64,000 bases of DNA from Bilophila wadsworthia ATCC 49260 (GTDB taxonomy: Bacteria > Desulfobacterota > Desulfovibrionia > Desulfovibrionales > Desulfovibrionaceae). Below are positions 23,650 to 33,591 of the stretch, in pieces. The position numbers and the translations under genes were made by a program. The notes below the pieces were generated by a model. That model worked only from the letters and a program-made list of their open reading frames with translations, was not told the origin of the DNA and searched no databases. The stretch lies in assembly GCF_000701705.1 (NCBI RefSeq), contig NZ_JNJP01000011.1:1-64000 (forward strand), in the 5' to 3' direction. Numbering within the stretch: position 1 is the stretch's first letter; every line of letters starts with the position of its first letter.

Positions 23650-23734
23650 GCCGAGGTGGTGGAATTGGTAGACACGCTATCTTGAGGTGGTAGTGGGAAT
23701 TCCTGTGCGGGTTCGAGTCCCGCCCTCGGCACCA
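23650..23734 (+). tRNA. tRNA-Leu(GAG)
   Basis: 85 nt including CCA. The acceptor pairs GCCGAGG with CCTCGGC. The anticodon arm CTATC-TTGAGGT-GGTAG gives anticodon GAG; a long variable arm TGGGAATTCCTGTG follows, with T-arm GGTTCGAGTCC. Very close to E. coli leuU. Its 3' end is the integration site of the element that follows: a P4-type integrase starts 188 bp downstream. An identical 20-nt 3' end occurs alone at 9882-9901. Confidence 0.95.
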
Positions 23735-23858
23735 TATCGAAGTTCGGTAAAACCCGTTAAGGTTCACAAAGCCTTGGCGGGCTTTACTTTTATGCTGTTT
23801 GCATGTTCGCCAACGTTCATTGGTGTCCGTGTACATCCACGCTTTTTGTCGGTATTAT

Positions 23859-23922
23859 TGACGGTACTAGGTGGCGGCGCAATACCGTCACCGGAAAAAT
23901 ACCGTCAGAGGGAATACCGTCA
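23859..23922. repeat. iteron-like repeats upstream of integrase
   Basis: AATACCGTCA occurs at 23881-23890, 23898-23907 and 23913-23922 (the last reaches the integrase start codon). An inverted copy TGACGGTA lies at 23859-23866. Repeats of this size next to att sites usually bind integrase arms or the excisionase and can also regulate int. Confidence 0.6.
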
Positions 23923-24344
23923 TGCCGCTATCAGACGTATATCTGCGAAAACTCAAGGCCGGAGACAAGCCGAAACACGCCGACGGTGGCGGGCTATACC
24001 TGTTTCTTTCGCCTGCCGGGGGGATGCTCTGGCGCATGGACTACCGTTTTGAAGGCAAGCGCAAGACTCTAAGTTTTGGTTCCTACCCCGCTGTGGGGCT
24101 GAAGGATGCCCGCGCACGCCACGAGGAAGCCAAAAAGCAGCTTGCCGCTGGCATAGGCCCCGCTGCGGAAAAAAAGCGGGGGAAGGTTCAGGCCGCCATT
24201 GAAGAGAAGGCAGCGGCCTTGACCTTTGAGGCCGTGGCCCGTGACTGGTTCAGCAAGAAGCGCACGGCATGGACGGAAAGCCACCAGAAGAAAATCCTTT
24301 CCCGGCTGGAGAACCAGCTTTTCCCCCATATCGGGAACAAATAG
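23922..24344 (+). pseudogene. int: truncated P4-type tyrosine integrase
   Basis: 140 residues are left of a protein normally about 400 long. The DUF4102 arm-binding domain is complete: MPLSDVYLRKLKAGDKPKHA, YRFEGKRKTLSFGSYPAVGL and ARARHEEAKKQLAAG. The core-binding domain begins (LTFEAVARDWFSKKRTAWTE) and stops at TAG 24342-24344, 16 bp before an IS element. The catalytic domain with R-H-R-Y is absent, so the enzyme cannot recombine DNA. The tRNA-Leu position is classic for this family. The rest of the island has probably been deleted or displaced. Confidence 0.85.
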
Positions 24345-24360
24345 ATTTCCGCCTTGGAAG

Positions 24361-25199
24361 CTAGGGGCAGGACCCGTTATTTTCAAGGGAAGGAAAACAG
24401 GGGATGCAGGAGGCACGGAGGTGTCCCATGCATACCCTGTTTTATCTTTCCGAAAGCCTAGTTAGAGCGTATCAAACCGCTCTTTCCCCGTTCTCACGGT
24501 GCTCCCGTGTGGATGACAGGCGTGTCGTCAGCGGCATTATCTACGCCATCAAGCACGGACTTCAGTGGCAGGATGCACCTGATGAATACGGCCCCCACAA
24601 AACGCGTACAATCGCTTTGTCAGGTGGAGCAGGATCGGTGTTTTCAATAAAATTTTCATTGAGTTGACAAATAAAACACCTTTTGATGGCTCCCTGATGA
24701 TCGCTCCATCCATCTCAAGGCTCACCGCACGGCGGCAAGCCTGCTCAAAAAGGGGATTCTCCACGTCTTATAGAACGAACAAAAGTTGGCCTGAATTCCA
24801 AATTCCATATTGTTTGTGACGGGCATGGGCGTCCTGTCCTGCTTTTGCTGACTGAAGGACAGGTCAGCGACGACAAGGGTGCAGCCATCCTCCAGCATTT
24901 CCTCCCCGATAACAGTACGTTTTTGGCAGACGGAGGCTACGACGCAACGTGGTTGCTTGAATCTCTGAAAGCCAGAGGGATGACGGTCTGCATGCCACCC
25001 CGAAAAACTGGAAATGAAGCATTTCCCTTTGACAACACGCTGTATAAGCAACGGTATCTTATTGAAAATACATTCAGCAGGCTGAAGGACTGGCGACGTA
25101 TCGCGACCAGGTATGACCGCTGTGCCCATACCTTTTTCTCAGCTATCTGCCTTGCTGTTACCGTTATCTTTTATCTTAATTAAGGAGTCCTGCCCCTAG
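24361..25199. mobile_element. IS5-family insertion sequence, degenerate
   Basis: Ends are inverted: CTAGGGGCAGGACCC (24361-24375) and GAGTCCTGCCCCTAG (25185-25199). CTAG at both ends fits a 4-bp target duplication, leaving an element of about 831 bp, the size of IS427-type members of IS5. The transposase inside is broken by several frameshifts, so it is immobile on its own. Insertion is immediately beside the truncated integrase. Confidence 0.8.
24428..25183 (+). pseudogene. IS5-family transposase with multiple frameshifts
   Basis: Coding pieces in order: MHTLFYLSESLVRAYQTALS and IIYAIKHGLQWQDAPDEYGP in the first frame; then, shifted near 24605, YNRFVRWSRIGVFNKIF; then LKAHRTAASLLKKG in another frame; then RLIERTKVGLNSKFH through FLADGGYDATWLLES to ENTFSRLKDWRRIATRYD at the end. 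The DDE core (VCDGHG..., FLADGGYD, Y-x-x-R/L-x-x-x-E region) is present but split. One frameshift would be normal for IS427-group elements with a programmed shift, but at least two or three are needed here, so I call it dead. Confidence 0.8.
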
Positions 25200-25319
25200 C
25201 TCCTCCTCTTCCGCTGTTCTCTATCTCCACAAATAAAAAAGAGTTGCGGCCTCATTCCACAACTCTTTTTTCAATCCCATTCCGGATGCCGCAGGCATTG
25301 ACGGAGCAATACCGCCACA

Positions 25320-28043
25320 TCACGGCCGGTTTCCTTTATCATATTCCAGCCAGTAGTGCAGTGCCGCGCAAATGGAATCCATATCCACAGGCTTGTTAAA
25401 ATGCGTGTTCATGCCGCACTGCAGGGATCGTTGGATGTCGTCCGCAAAGGCGTTCGCGGACAGGGCGAAAATCGGAATACGCCGCGCGTCTTCCCTTGTC
25501 ATGCCGCGTATGTGCCGTGTGGCTTCAAGGCCGTCCATAACCGGCATACGGACATCCATCAGGATAGCGGCGTATTCCCCCGGTTCGGATTCCGCAAAGA
25601 GCCCCACCGCAACCTTGCCGTTCTCGGCCCAGACGACGGAGAGATTCCTTGACTCCAGAAGCGTTTTGAGGATCTCGGCATTCAGATCGTTATCTTCGGC
25701 AATCAGGATCTTTTCACGGTTAAAACGGACTTCCTCCGGCATGGCCGGAACATCAAAGGCGTGCCTATGATGGGTCACCACTAAGAGCATATCACGCAGA
25801 TGCTCCCGCAATACGGGTTTGTTGATAAAATAATCCACGCCGGCGGTACGGGCAGGGGCTTCCATCCCCCTCCAATCACAGGCCGACATGGCGATGGGGG
25901 TCGTGGCCTTTCCAACGATTTCCCTGATATGCCGGACCGTTTCCATATCGTCCATGCCCGGCGTTTCCCAATCGATCAGGATCATGCCGTAATCCCGCCG
26001 CCTCTCCCGGGCTTGCCGCACACAGACGACGCCCTCTTCGCCGGAAAGCACGAAGGACGCTTCAACCGCCATACGGCGCAGCAGTACCGCCGTATGCTCA
26101 CAGGCAGCCCTGTCATCGCCTATGACCAGCACTCGCACGCTCTCGGATTGTTCCAAGGCGTCCTTATCCCATCCGTACAGCGCCCCCTCGAACAGCCCGA
26201 GCGGTATGTCCACGGAAAAAGACGACCCCTTTCCTTGCTCGCTCTCCACGCGAATGGTCCCGTCCATCAGCTGGACGAAGCTCCTGACAATGGCCAGGCC
26301 AAGCCCTGATCCCGAAAGGCCCCGCTGATCCGTCATCTCCTGCTCGAACGGCTGGAACATCCTTTCCTGAAAGCTCTTGCTCATGCCGATCCCATTATCG
26401 GAAATGACGAACCGTATGAGTTCCCGATGCCCGACTTTTTGGACTGGCGTGATGTTGAATTCGATCCTGCCCTTTTCGGGCGCAAACTTCAGGGCGTTGG
26501 ACAGCAAGTTCATCAAGACTTGCTTGATGCGCAGGGGATCGCCGACATAGATCTTCTCAAGGAGCGGAGAGGCAAACAGGTTGAATATTATGCCCTTCGC
26601 CACCGCGCTGCCGTATGTGAACGAGCTGACGGAGCTGACGAGTTCATCAAAATCAAACGGTTCGGAAGCCAAGCTCATCTTGCCGCTTTCGATCTTGGCG
26701 ACGTCCAAGACGTCATTGATGAGCGACAGCAGGAAACGGGACGACAAGGCGATATTGTTCAGGCACTCGCTGAGCCGTTCGGGGTTGCCCACGTTCATGC
26801 CCGCAATGGCCGCCATGCCGATGATCGCGTTCATCGGCGTTCTGATGTCGTGCGACATCCGGGAAAGGAACTCGCTTTTGGCATGGTTGGCCTGTTCGGC
26901 GGCAACGAGCGCCATACGCAACGTAGCCTTCTGGCGCTCCTCTTCCTCAACGTCTTTGGCGCAAAAGAGGAGCATCCGCCTTACGGGGTCAAAAAGATAC
27001 GCCCGTAAGCAATGCCACCGGGCTTGCCCGTTGCCCATGAGCACACGATACTTGAGCTCATGGGACAGCCCCGGCGTGCCATTTTCCCAGGCAAGGCGTT
27101 CCAGTTTGAAAAAGGCCCGGTAAGCCTCCACATCATCAGGATGGACGACCGTTTCGCTCCGGAGCCGCACCAGCTCGCTGAAAACGCCCTGCATCCCGCT
27201 TCCGATCATGCTGTTCCGACCCGAAAAAAAGTACTCGTACCTGTCCGCCGGGATGTCGACCAACAAGATCCATTCGTAGTCGTGGTTGACCGTGAACCTG
27301 CAAACATCCTGGACGGTTTTGGTCTTTTCCTCCATGTTTTTCAGGTCGGTGCAGTCCGAGACGTAGCCGTACACGATGGTCCCGTCCACCGTTTTGACAA
27401 ACGAACACTGCGTGAGGAGCCAGCGGACCTTGCCGTCCCGCCTGATGACTTTCATCTCGAAGCCGACGGAGGACTTTCCGTCTTCATAGGCCGTCCTGAT
27501 CAAGTCGTTAAAGCGTTGGAGGTGGTCGGGGTGAATAAGCTCGCTCCCCCTGATATCCGGAGCCGTTTTCATCTGGTCCTGCGTATACCCGTGCATCGCG
27601 CAAAACCCTTCCGAAACGTAAAAGAACGAGAAGTGCTCGTCCATGACGAACTGGAAAATACCTATGGGCGCGTTGCTTTTCAGGAATTCGAGCATTTCCT
27701 TGTCCCGGTACGTGGACGTCACGTCATGAATCCGGGACAACTCGAGCATACCCGATTTGGTATGAAACCGGCTGATACCATCGACTTCATAAAAACGCCC
27801 TTCCCCCGTGAACAGTACAGGGGCCTTGCCGCTCCTGTTGAACCGTGGGCGCCGGGAAACGGATAGGAGGGACGCGAGTGGTTTACCTATGCAGGCATCT
27901 TCGGCTTTCCCTACAATATCCAGCGTGTGCCCGTTCGCAAACACGAAACGCCCGTCCTCGTCCGTGATCACCATCGGGACATCGGCCATATCCACAACGA
28001 ACTTGAGAGCATCCAGCGAGGAATCATGCGGCGAAAGCTTCAT
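25320..28043 (-). CDS. hybrid sensor histidine kinase, three PAS and two receiver domains
   Basis: This 907-residue protein from ATG 28043 (preceded by GGAG) has no membrane segment. Order: PAS at about 15-110; PAS2 at 125-235 (FKSxAPIGIFQFVMDEH region); PAS3-like at 245-370; HisKA with SHDIRTPMNAIIGM (phospho-His near 398); HATPase (NLLSNALKFAPEKG, DNGIGMS, GSGLGLAIV); receiver 1 (about 635-755, Asp in LIDWETPGMDD); receiver 2 (780-900, Asp in LMDVRMPVMDG). ATG 28082 is also in frame but lacks a good site. No output domain, so an Hpt protein or another response regulator must take the phosphate. A second hybrid kinase of related layout lies just upstream on the same strand, suggesting duplication or a shared pathway with the GGDEF protein at 31335. 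Confidence 0.87.
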   Translation of the reverse strand: MKLSPHDSSLDALKFVVDMADVPMVITDEDGRFVFANGHTLDIVGKAEDACIGKPLASLLSVSRRPRFNRSGKAPVLFTGEGRFYEVDGISRFHTKSGMLELSRIHDVTSTYRDKEMLEFLKSNAPIGIFQFVMDEHFSFFYVSEGFCAMHGYTQDQMKTAPDIRGSELIHPDHLQRFNDLIRTAYEDGKSSVGFEMKVIRRDGKVRWLLTQCSFVKTVDGTIVYGYVSDCTDLKNMEEKTKTVQDVCRFTVNHDYEWILLVDIPADRYEYFFSGRNSMIGSGMQGVFSELVRLRSETVVHPDDVEAYRAFFKLERLAWENGTPGLSHELKYRVLMGNGQARWHCLRAYLFDPVRRMLLFCAKDVEEEERQKATLRMALVAAEQANHAKSEFLSRMSHDIRTPMNAIIGMAAIAGMNVGNPERLSECLNNIALSSRFLLSLINDVLDVAKIESGKMSLASEPFDFDELVSSVSSFTYGSAVAKGIIFNLFASPLLEKIYVGDPLRIKQVLMNLLSNALKFAPEKGRIEFNITPVQKVGHRELIRFVISDNGIGMSKSFQERMFQPFEQEMTDQRGLSGSGLGLAIVRSFVQLMDGTIRVESEQGKGSSFSVDIPLGLFEGALYGWDKDALEQSESVRVLVIGDDRAACEHTAVLLRRMAVEASFVLSGEEGVVCVRQARERRRDYGMILIDWETPGMDDMETVRHIREIVGKATTPIAMSACDWRGMEAPARTAGVDYFINKPVLREHLRDMLLVVTHHRHAFDVPAMPEEVRFNREKILIAEDNDLNAEILKTLLESRNLSVVWAENGKVAVGLFAESEPGEYAAILMDVRMPVMDGLEATRHIRGMTREDARRIPIFALSANAFADDIQRSLQCGMNTHFNKPVDMDSICAALHYWLEYDKGNRP

Positions 28044-28220
28044 TTGCCCACCCACTCCGACAGGAGGATCCACTCCCCTCATAGGGACAGCGCTGCATCA
28101 ATATAAAAGGGACAGCCAGCCTTTTGTCCCTTCTCAGTTCCCTTCCCCACACCTCATTTTTCCTTGCGGAAGGAAACCCCATCACCCTTCGCACAAGAAG
28201 GCATTCAACCCGCCGGGCCG

Positions 28221-30566
28221 TCATCCCCTTTTCTTATGGCAGGACGCCGCGATCATGGCGTACAGCTTGTCCGGGTCGAACGGCTTCGAAATATGCCCGT
28301 TCATTCCCGATGCCTCGGCCTTGATGACGTCGTCCGAGAACACGTTGGCGGTCATCGCCAGAATGATGGCAGTCTTCGCATCATCCCTGCGCAAGGAACG
28401 GAGTGCGGCAGTCGCCGTGTATCCGTCCATGACGGGCATCTGGATATCCATCAGGACAAGCTGATAATACCCTTCCTCCGACCGGGCAAAGATGTTGAGC
28501 GCTTGTTCCCCGTTGTCGGCGACGTCAACGGACGCCCCTTCCATCAGGAGGAGTTCTTTAGCTATTTCTTGGTTGATTTCATTGTCTTCCACGAGCAAGA
28601 CATGCAATCCGCCCAAGCGTTGACCTTCGGGCCTGGGCACAGCCGAGGCATGTCCACATCCCCGATCCTCCGCAAAATTTCGCAACAGGTGCACCATGTT
28701 GGATTTGAAAAGCGGCTTCATGATGAAGACGTCCACGCCCGCGGCGAGGAAATCCGCCCCCACATCCGAACAGTCATAGCCCGACAGCATGATGATGGGG
28801 AGATCCGGCCCGACCCTGCGGCGGATTTCCCGGGCCGTATCGAGCCCGTCCATATCCGGCATTTTCCAGTCCAGGATGACCGCGAAGTAGTCGTCCCTTT
28901 CCTCATGGGCGCGCACAATCTCGGCGACGGCTTCTTGCCCGCTCAAGACCCAAAAAGCCCGCATCCCCACTTCCTTGAGCAACAGGCTCGCGTATTCGCA
29001 GACATCCCGTTCGTCATCCACCACAAGCACGGGAAGATCGGTCAAAACAGGGGGTTCCCCGTCTTCGGCATCCCGGAATTTCAGCGCAACGCTCACCGTA
29101 AACCGGCTCCCTTTTCCCAGCGTGCTGTCCACGGTGATCTCGCCGTTCATCATATGGATGATGTTCTGGCTGATCGCCATGCCAAGGCCCGTTCCCTGGA
29201 TTTTGCTGATCCGGGAATCCTCGGCCCGGGAAAACGGTTCGAAGATGCGCCCGACGAACTCCTCGGACATGCCGATCCCGTTGTCTTCAAACGTAAAGTA
29301 AAAGACGCTGGCCCCTTCGGCATGGGTTGGCTTTTCCTCAATGCTGAAATGCAGACGCCCGCCCGCCGGGGTATACTTCACGGCGTTCGACAAGATGTTC
29401 ACCAAAACCTGCTGGAGGCGGCTCTCATCCCCATACAGGCCCTCGTGCCTCACCTTGCTGATGTTCATGGTCAGGTGATGCCCCTTTTCAATGATCATCG
29501 GCCTGCACACCTCGAACACGTTCTGCACCAGATTGGAAAGGCTGAAATCGTTCGCCCGCACATCCAAGCGTCCGCTCTCGATTTTGGACATATCCAAAAC
29601 TTCGTTGATCAGATTGAGCAGATGTTTGCTGGACGTATTGATCTTCTTGAGGCAGTCCCTCACTTTCTGGGTATCCTCAATATGGGCGCCCGCAATCGCC
29701 GTCATCCCCACAATGGCGTTCATGGGGGTCCGGATGTCATGGGACATCCGGGAAAGAAATTCCGTCTTTCCCTGGTTGGCGTGCTTCGCCACCCGACAGG
29801 CGTCTTCCAGCGCCTGTTGCTGGAGCCGCTGCCGCTCGACCGTTTCCGTCACGTCAATGCCCAGGCTGTAGTAGGACGGTATCCCATCCTCGCTGTCCTT
29901 CCCGTCCATATAGCTGAACGTGATGGTCAAGTGACGGATTTTTCCAGACCGGGTCACGATCCGGCCCTGCATGATGCTGCTCCGCCCCGTTTCCTTCGCC
30001 TCGTGCATCGCCGCCTCGGCCTGCTCCAGATCCTCCGGATGAACATACAGGCACTGGCTCTGCAGCTCTTCTTTAAACTGCTCTTCCGTGTAGCCGATGA
30101 TCGACAGGAATTCCGAACCATACCACAGGATTGTGCGTTCATCGCGCGCGTCGAGCCGGGCGATGCCTCCCGGAAGGCTCCGCAGCATCGCCGCCTGCTG
30201 TTTTCCCTGCTTGTCCAGTTTGTTCTTGTACTTGGAGACATCAAAAACGAACTCGATTCTGGATTCCCGCCCGTCCCACAGTACCTTCCGATCTTTCAGG
30301 AGATACGTTTTCCCCAGCTGTTCGTTATAATGCTCCCACTCATAAAATCCTGAATCTTTCAGGTAGTTGTTGGTACAAAAAGGACAAGGCGTATTTCTTC
30401 CGTGGAATATCTCATAGCAAAGGTACTTTTTTCCAGAAAAGAGTTCTTCCCGAGAAAGATGGAACATATCAAGACCTGCTCGGTTCACATACAGCAATTC
30501 ATAATTGTTCAGATCGCTGACATAAACCATATCGTCATATTCTTCGAGTATCCAGTTCCATTCCAT
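28221..30566 (-). CDS. hybrid sensor histidine kinase, Cys-containing PAS and two receivers
   Basis: This 781-residue cytosolic protein has PAS 1 at about 8-110, with the cluster CYEIFHGRNTPCPFC (Cys 50, 61, 64) that is seen in some PAS domains and may bind metal or sense redox. PAS 2 is at 130-240. HisKA follows with SHDIRTPMNAIVGM (His near 276), then HATPase (NILSNAVKYTPAGG, DNGIGMS, GTGLGMAI). Receiver 1 (about 515-640) has Asp in ILDWKMPDMDG; receiver 2 (660-775) has LMDIQMPVMDG. The kinase core resembles that of the neighbouring gene downstream. Signal unknown. Confidence 0.87.
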   Translation of the reverse strand: MEWNWILEEYDDMVYVSDLNNYELLYVNRAGLDMFHLSREELFSGKKYLCYEIFHGRNTPCPFCTNNYLKDSGFYEWEHYNEQLGKTYLLKDRKVLWDGRESRIEFVFDVSKYKNKLDKQGKQQAAMLRSLPGGIARLDARDERTILWYGSEFLSIIGYTEEQFKEELQSQCLYVHPEDLEQAEAAMHEAKETGRSSIMQGRIVTRSGKIRHLTITFSYMDGKDSEDGIPSYYSLGIDVTETVERQRLQQQALEDACRVAKHANQGKTEFLSRMSHDIRTPMNAIVGMTAIAGAHIEDTQKVRDCLKKINTSSKHLLNLINEVLDMSKIESGRLDVRANDFSLSNLVQNVFEVCRPMIIEKGHHLTMNISKVRHEGLYGDESRLQQVLVNILSNAVKYTPAGGRLHFSIEEKPTHAEGASVFYFTFEDNGIGMSEEFVGRIFEPFSRAEDSRISKIQGTGLGMAISQNIIHMMNGEITVDSTLGKGSRFTVSVALKFRDAEDGEPPVLTDLPVLVVDDERDVCEYASLLLKEVGMRAFWVLSGQEAVAEIVRAHEERDDYFAVILDWKMPDMDGLDTAREIRRRVGPDLPIIMLSGYDCSDVGADFLAAGVDVFIMKPLFKSNMVHLLRNFAEDRGCGHASAVPRPEGQRLGGLHVLLVEDNEINQEIAKELLLMEGASVDVADNGEQALNIFARSEEGYYQLVLMDIQMPVMDGYTATAALRSLRRDDAKTAIILAMTANVFSDDVIKAEASGMNGHISKPFDPDKLYAMIAASCHKKRG

Positions 30567-31334
30567 ATTTCTCTACCTTCAGGATCATTATAGATCGTAT
30601 AACGGATCAAAAATGATAATAGAAAACTGGGTTATCGGCTCAAGAGGTATTTCTGCAATCTTTTCTAGCGAATCCAGATACGGAAATGCCGTAATACAAT
30701 ATCAGGAAACCCTCCCAGCAGAATGGAGAGCCTTTCCAGCATACATTTCGATGGCACATGAGCCTTAATGTTTTACACTAAAATATTTAATATAATATTT
30801 TATAGGCTTCATTTAATGTGACACGTATCATAAACCTATTCAAGATGTTTTTACAGCGAAATAAAACTGCATATACCTGTATAAACACATTCAAAACAGA
30901 GAAACAAGAAGAAAATATGAAAGACAACGCGTCATAAAGAACAAAAACCATCATAAAAAACGAAATATCCGTTATGTTACGCGACTCGTTCTTTAAAAAG
31001 AGATCAGTGCAGAAAAGAAAAAACGGCGCAGTCTCCCCGGTCCCTTCCATTTGGCCGGGCATTTCCTCCCCGCATGGGAATGGGGTTACCGAAAAAGTGC
31101 GTCATCTTGCCGTGAGTGCCGTTCATGAAAAAGGCGAACCAAGAAAAGGTCGCCCCATCGGACATAAAAAAAGGCATCCAAAAGGATGCCTCCGTCTTGG
31201 GGCTGATTGCCTTTGAAGTGTTGCGCCTTTCAAAGGGCCATCTTGCCGGAAATACCATTTTTGCCGAATCCGCGCTGTGTTGCGGCGCACTGAATATGCG
31301 TTCGGCGTCAAGGCCTTTTCAAAATGGGGAAGGC
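30567..31334. other. intergenic, AT-rich; minus-strand terminator
   Basis: No gene seen. 30600-31000 is strongly AT-rich. AGGCATCC (31172-31179) / GGATGCCT (31184-31191) with a run of seven or more T on the minus strand (31164-31171) is the terminator of the PAS-GGDEF gene at 31335. Confidence 0.6.
31163..31192 (-). terminator. terminator of the PAS-GGDEF gene
   Basis: 8-bp stem AGGCATCC/GGATGCCT, loop AAAA, and a long T run in the minus direction. Confidence 0.75.
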
Positions 31335-33032
31335 CTAATACCTGTCGTCTTCAATCGAGACGACGACGTCCATGTTTTGCTCGATCCACTGTTTGATCCG
31401 CTCATGGGCCGCTTTCCGGTGGAAACGTTTTTCCTTGAGCATTTCCCGATCGGCTTCCACGAGGATCGCGGAGGCTGGGATATCGGCGGATTCGGCACAA
31501 GCCAGCCCAAAAGAAACCAGCGCGGGCATCTGATCGGAACAGGCGTTGTGCCGATCAAAGTTCCTCCGCAGCTTGGCAAGGATCTCCTCGCCAGCCTCAC
31601 GTGGGCATGTGGGCAGCAGGATAACGATCTCGTCCCCGCCCATCCGGGCCACGCAATCCGATGTGCGCACGCTTTCCTTGCACAAGGCCGCCACGGTCTG
31701 GAGCAACTTGTCTCCGACAAGATGCCCCATGTAATCGTTCGCCAGCTTCAATCCGTTGACGTCACAAGAGATCACGCACAACGGGCGGATCCCTTTGTTC
31801 TCGATGTTCGCCAGCTTGATATCAAAGTAGGTCCGGCTGTGCAGGCCCGTCAGCGCATCGTTCTGGGCGAGCTTTTCGAAATAATCCCTGTCCGCCTGGG
31901 AAGCCGTGATGTTGGTGTGCAAGCCGACGATGCGGGTGGCCCGCCCCTTTGCGTCGCGGTGCGTCACGTAACCCCGCCCGAGGATCCAAGCATAGCTCCC
32001 GTCCAGGCGCTTCAAGCGGTACGTACACTCGAACGTGTCGCCGTATTTCGGGGAATCCGCCAGCTTACGCTGCGGTTCCACGATTTTTTTGAGATCGTCC
32101 GGATGGATCTTCTCTTTCCACGTTTCAAGGCGCCCGGGGAACTGTTCCGCCGTGTACCCGAGCATGGAAAGCCAGCGCGGGCTGTAATACACTTCGTCCG
32201 TAATGGGGTTCCAGTCCCACAGGCCGTCCCCGGCTGCATTGAGCGCGGAAAGCAGGCTGCCGTTTTCCGGCGTCCGTTGTTCGTGGCGTTCCTCAACAAA
32301 CCCAAAAGGCTGCCAGGTGCCCGACATGCTGACGGCGTGACCATCCGCATCACGGCTCAGGATGGAGCCCCGCACCCATATTTTGACATACGAGCCGTCT
32401 TCCTTGCGGACCCGCAGATCATCCGTAAGCTCGTCTCCGAACAACGGCTGTTCGATGATGAGCTGATAGCGGCAATCGGTGCCTTCTTCGGGGTGGAGAC
32501 GCTCTTTCCATTCATCAAGGTTGAACACACGCGGTATGGCCTCGGCATACCCGAGCAGGCGGGAGCCGTTGGCGTCGACCCACAGCGTCCTCTTTTCCAG
32601 CGAACAGTTCCAGAAACAGATCTGCGCCTGCCCTTTGGACACGGTGCTCACCGGAGGCAGATAGGCCATCGTGCCGGGAGCGATCTCAAATTGCCCTGCG
32701 ATGCGGATCGCCCGGCCTTCGGCGTCCCTTTCCAATACAATCAGCCGTTCTCGGACAAAAAAGTTTTCGACCGGATACGCCGTCTCCAGAAAGCCCCTGT
32801 CCCCGCCGATAACGCCTTCACGCAGCTCGCAAAGCGACTGCAGGCAACCTTCCGGGATATGTTCAAAAAATGCCGCCATTGTGGCGGGGCTTTCCCCATC
32901 GGACAAGCCAAAGGCCAACCTGGTTCCCTTGCTGAAGAAAAGCCGATCCGAAGGGATATGCCATTCCCAAAGTTTTTCAGTGGAATCGAGAGGAATTGAA
33001 GGGGAAAAGGCAATAGGGTCGGTCTGGATCAT
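31335..33032 (-). CDS. PAS-domain diguanylate cyclase (GGDEF)
   Basis: This 565-residue protein has no membrane segment. Two or three PAS-like regions: about 20-110; 135-245 (YSPRWLSML-like PAS core lies further on); and a clear PAS-PAC at 258-385 (GLWDWNPITDEVYYSPRWLS, ILGRGYVTHRDAKGRATRIV). A GGDEF domain spans about 395-550. The signature is RMGGDEIVIL, with Ile for the usual Phe, a variant seen in active enzymes. The Mg/GTP site residues near CDVNGLKLANDYMGH are conserved. It should make cyclic di-GMP from GTP. No clear RxxD inhibitory site was seen upstream of GGDEI. Confidence 0.87.
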   Translation of the reverse strand: MIQTDPIAFSPSIPLDSTEKLWEWHIPSDRLFFSKGTRLAFGLSDGESPATMAAFFEHIPEGCLQSLCELREGVIGGDRGFLETAYPVENFFVRERLIVLERDAEGRAIRIAGQFEIAPGTMAYLPPVSTVSKGQAQICFWNCSLEKRTLWVDANGSRLLGYAEAIPRVFNLDEWKERLHPEEGTDCRYQLIIEQPLFGDELTDDLRVRKEDGSYVKIWVRGSILSRDADGHAVSMSGTWQPFGFVEERHEQRTPENGSLLSALNAAGDGLWDWNPITDEVYYSPRWLSMLGYTAEQFPGRLETWKEKIHPDDLKKIVEPQRKLADSPKYGDTFECTYRLKRLDGSYAWILGRGYVTHRDAKGRATRIVGLHTNITASQADRDYFEKLAQNDALTGLHSRTYFDIKLANIENKGIRPLCVISCDVNGLKLANDYMGHLVGDKLLQTVAALCKESVRTSDCVARMGGDEIVILLPTCPREAGEEILAKLRRNFDRHNACSDQMPALVSFGLACAESADIPASAILVEADREMLKEKRFHRKAAHERIKQWIEQNMDVVVSIEDDRY

Positions 33033-33591
33033 GTGCGTTCTCTCTAGAATGACAAACTGGACTTGAAAAACACACCGTCAGAGCGTGCCCCTGCGTGATA
33101 TTCATGCGGCATCCCGGGGCTTCTCCCGCAATCAGACGAAACGCCGCAAGCGGAAACAGAGCCGATCAAGACCAGCCTGGAAGGATTTCTCCCGTTTTTC
33201 ATGTGCCGTCTTGCGGCATCATATAGAAAAGAAGGAAAAGCCGATAGTCCTTTCTTTGAGGCATCTTTTGTTGCTCATGAGAAATCTCCGATCGAGAGGA
33301 AGACGCCGCTTTCTCTCTGCGGGCGCATATCGTGCATCACTCCGGCGTTGCCTCCTTGCGTAACGCCTCCTTCTCCCTTCCCGCTTTCACAATACACTCC
33401 TGATCCATTCCCTCCATATTCCCGGCCGTTTTGGAGCGCCGCCTTGTACAGCCCCATGCTTCAGGTATCCGCCGGGGCTCTTGCCCAACCCCGGATGCCT
33501 CCTCGGGGCTTTGCCCCTTTGCGTCACCAAAAGGAAACTGGACGAGCGCCCCCCTTTGGGGTAGGAAGTCCCCCCTCAAAAGGAAACGCCC
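33033..33591. other. intergenic, no gene seen
   Basis: No frame here has both a ribosome-binding site and a recognisable protein. It lies between the divergent PAS-GGDEF and MFS genes and must hold both promoters. Confidence 0.5.

Noticed and set aside
23281..23836. Open frame on the minus strand across the tRNA-Leu promoter and gene
   Set aside because: It reads through the tRNA gene itself and therefore cannot be a real protein gene.
24404..24667. Intact first ORF of an IS5 element using one programmed frameshift
   Set aside because: At least two or three frame changes are needed to join all conserved transposase parts, so the element is called a pseudogene.
28164..30353. Frame of about 729 codons antisense to the second hybrid kinase
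   Set aside because: Composition bias of an antisense frame; the kinase strand has complete domains.
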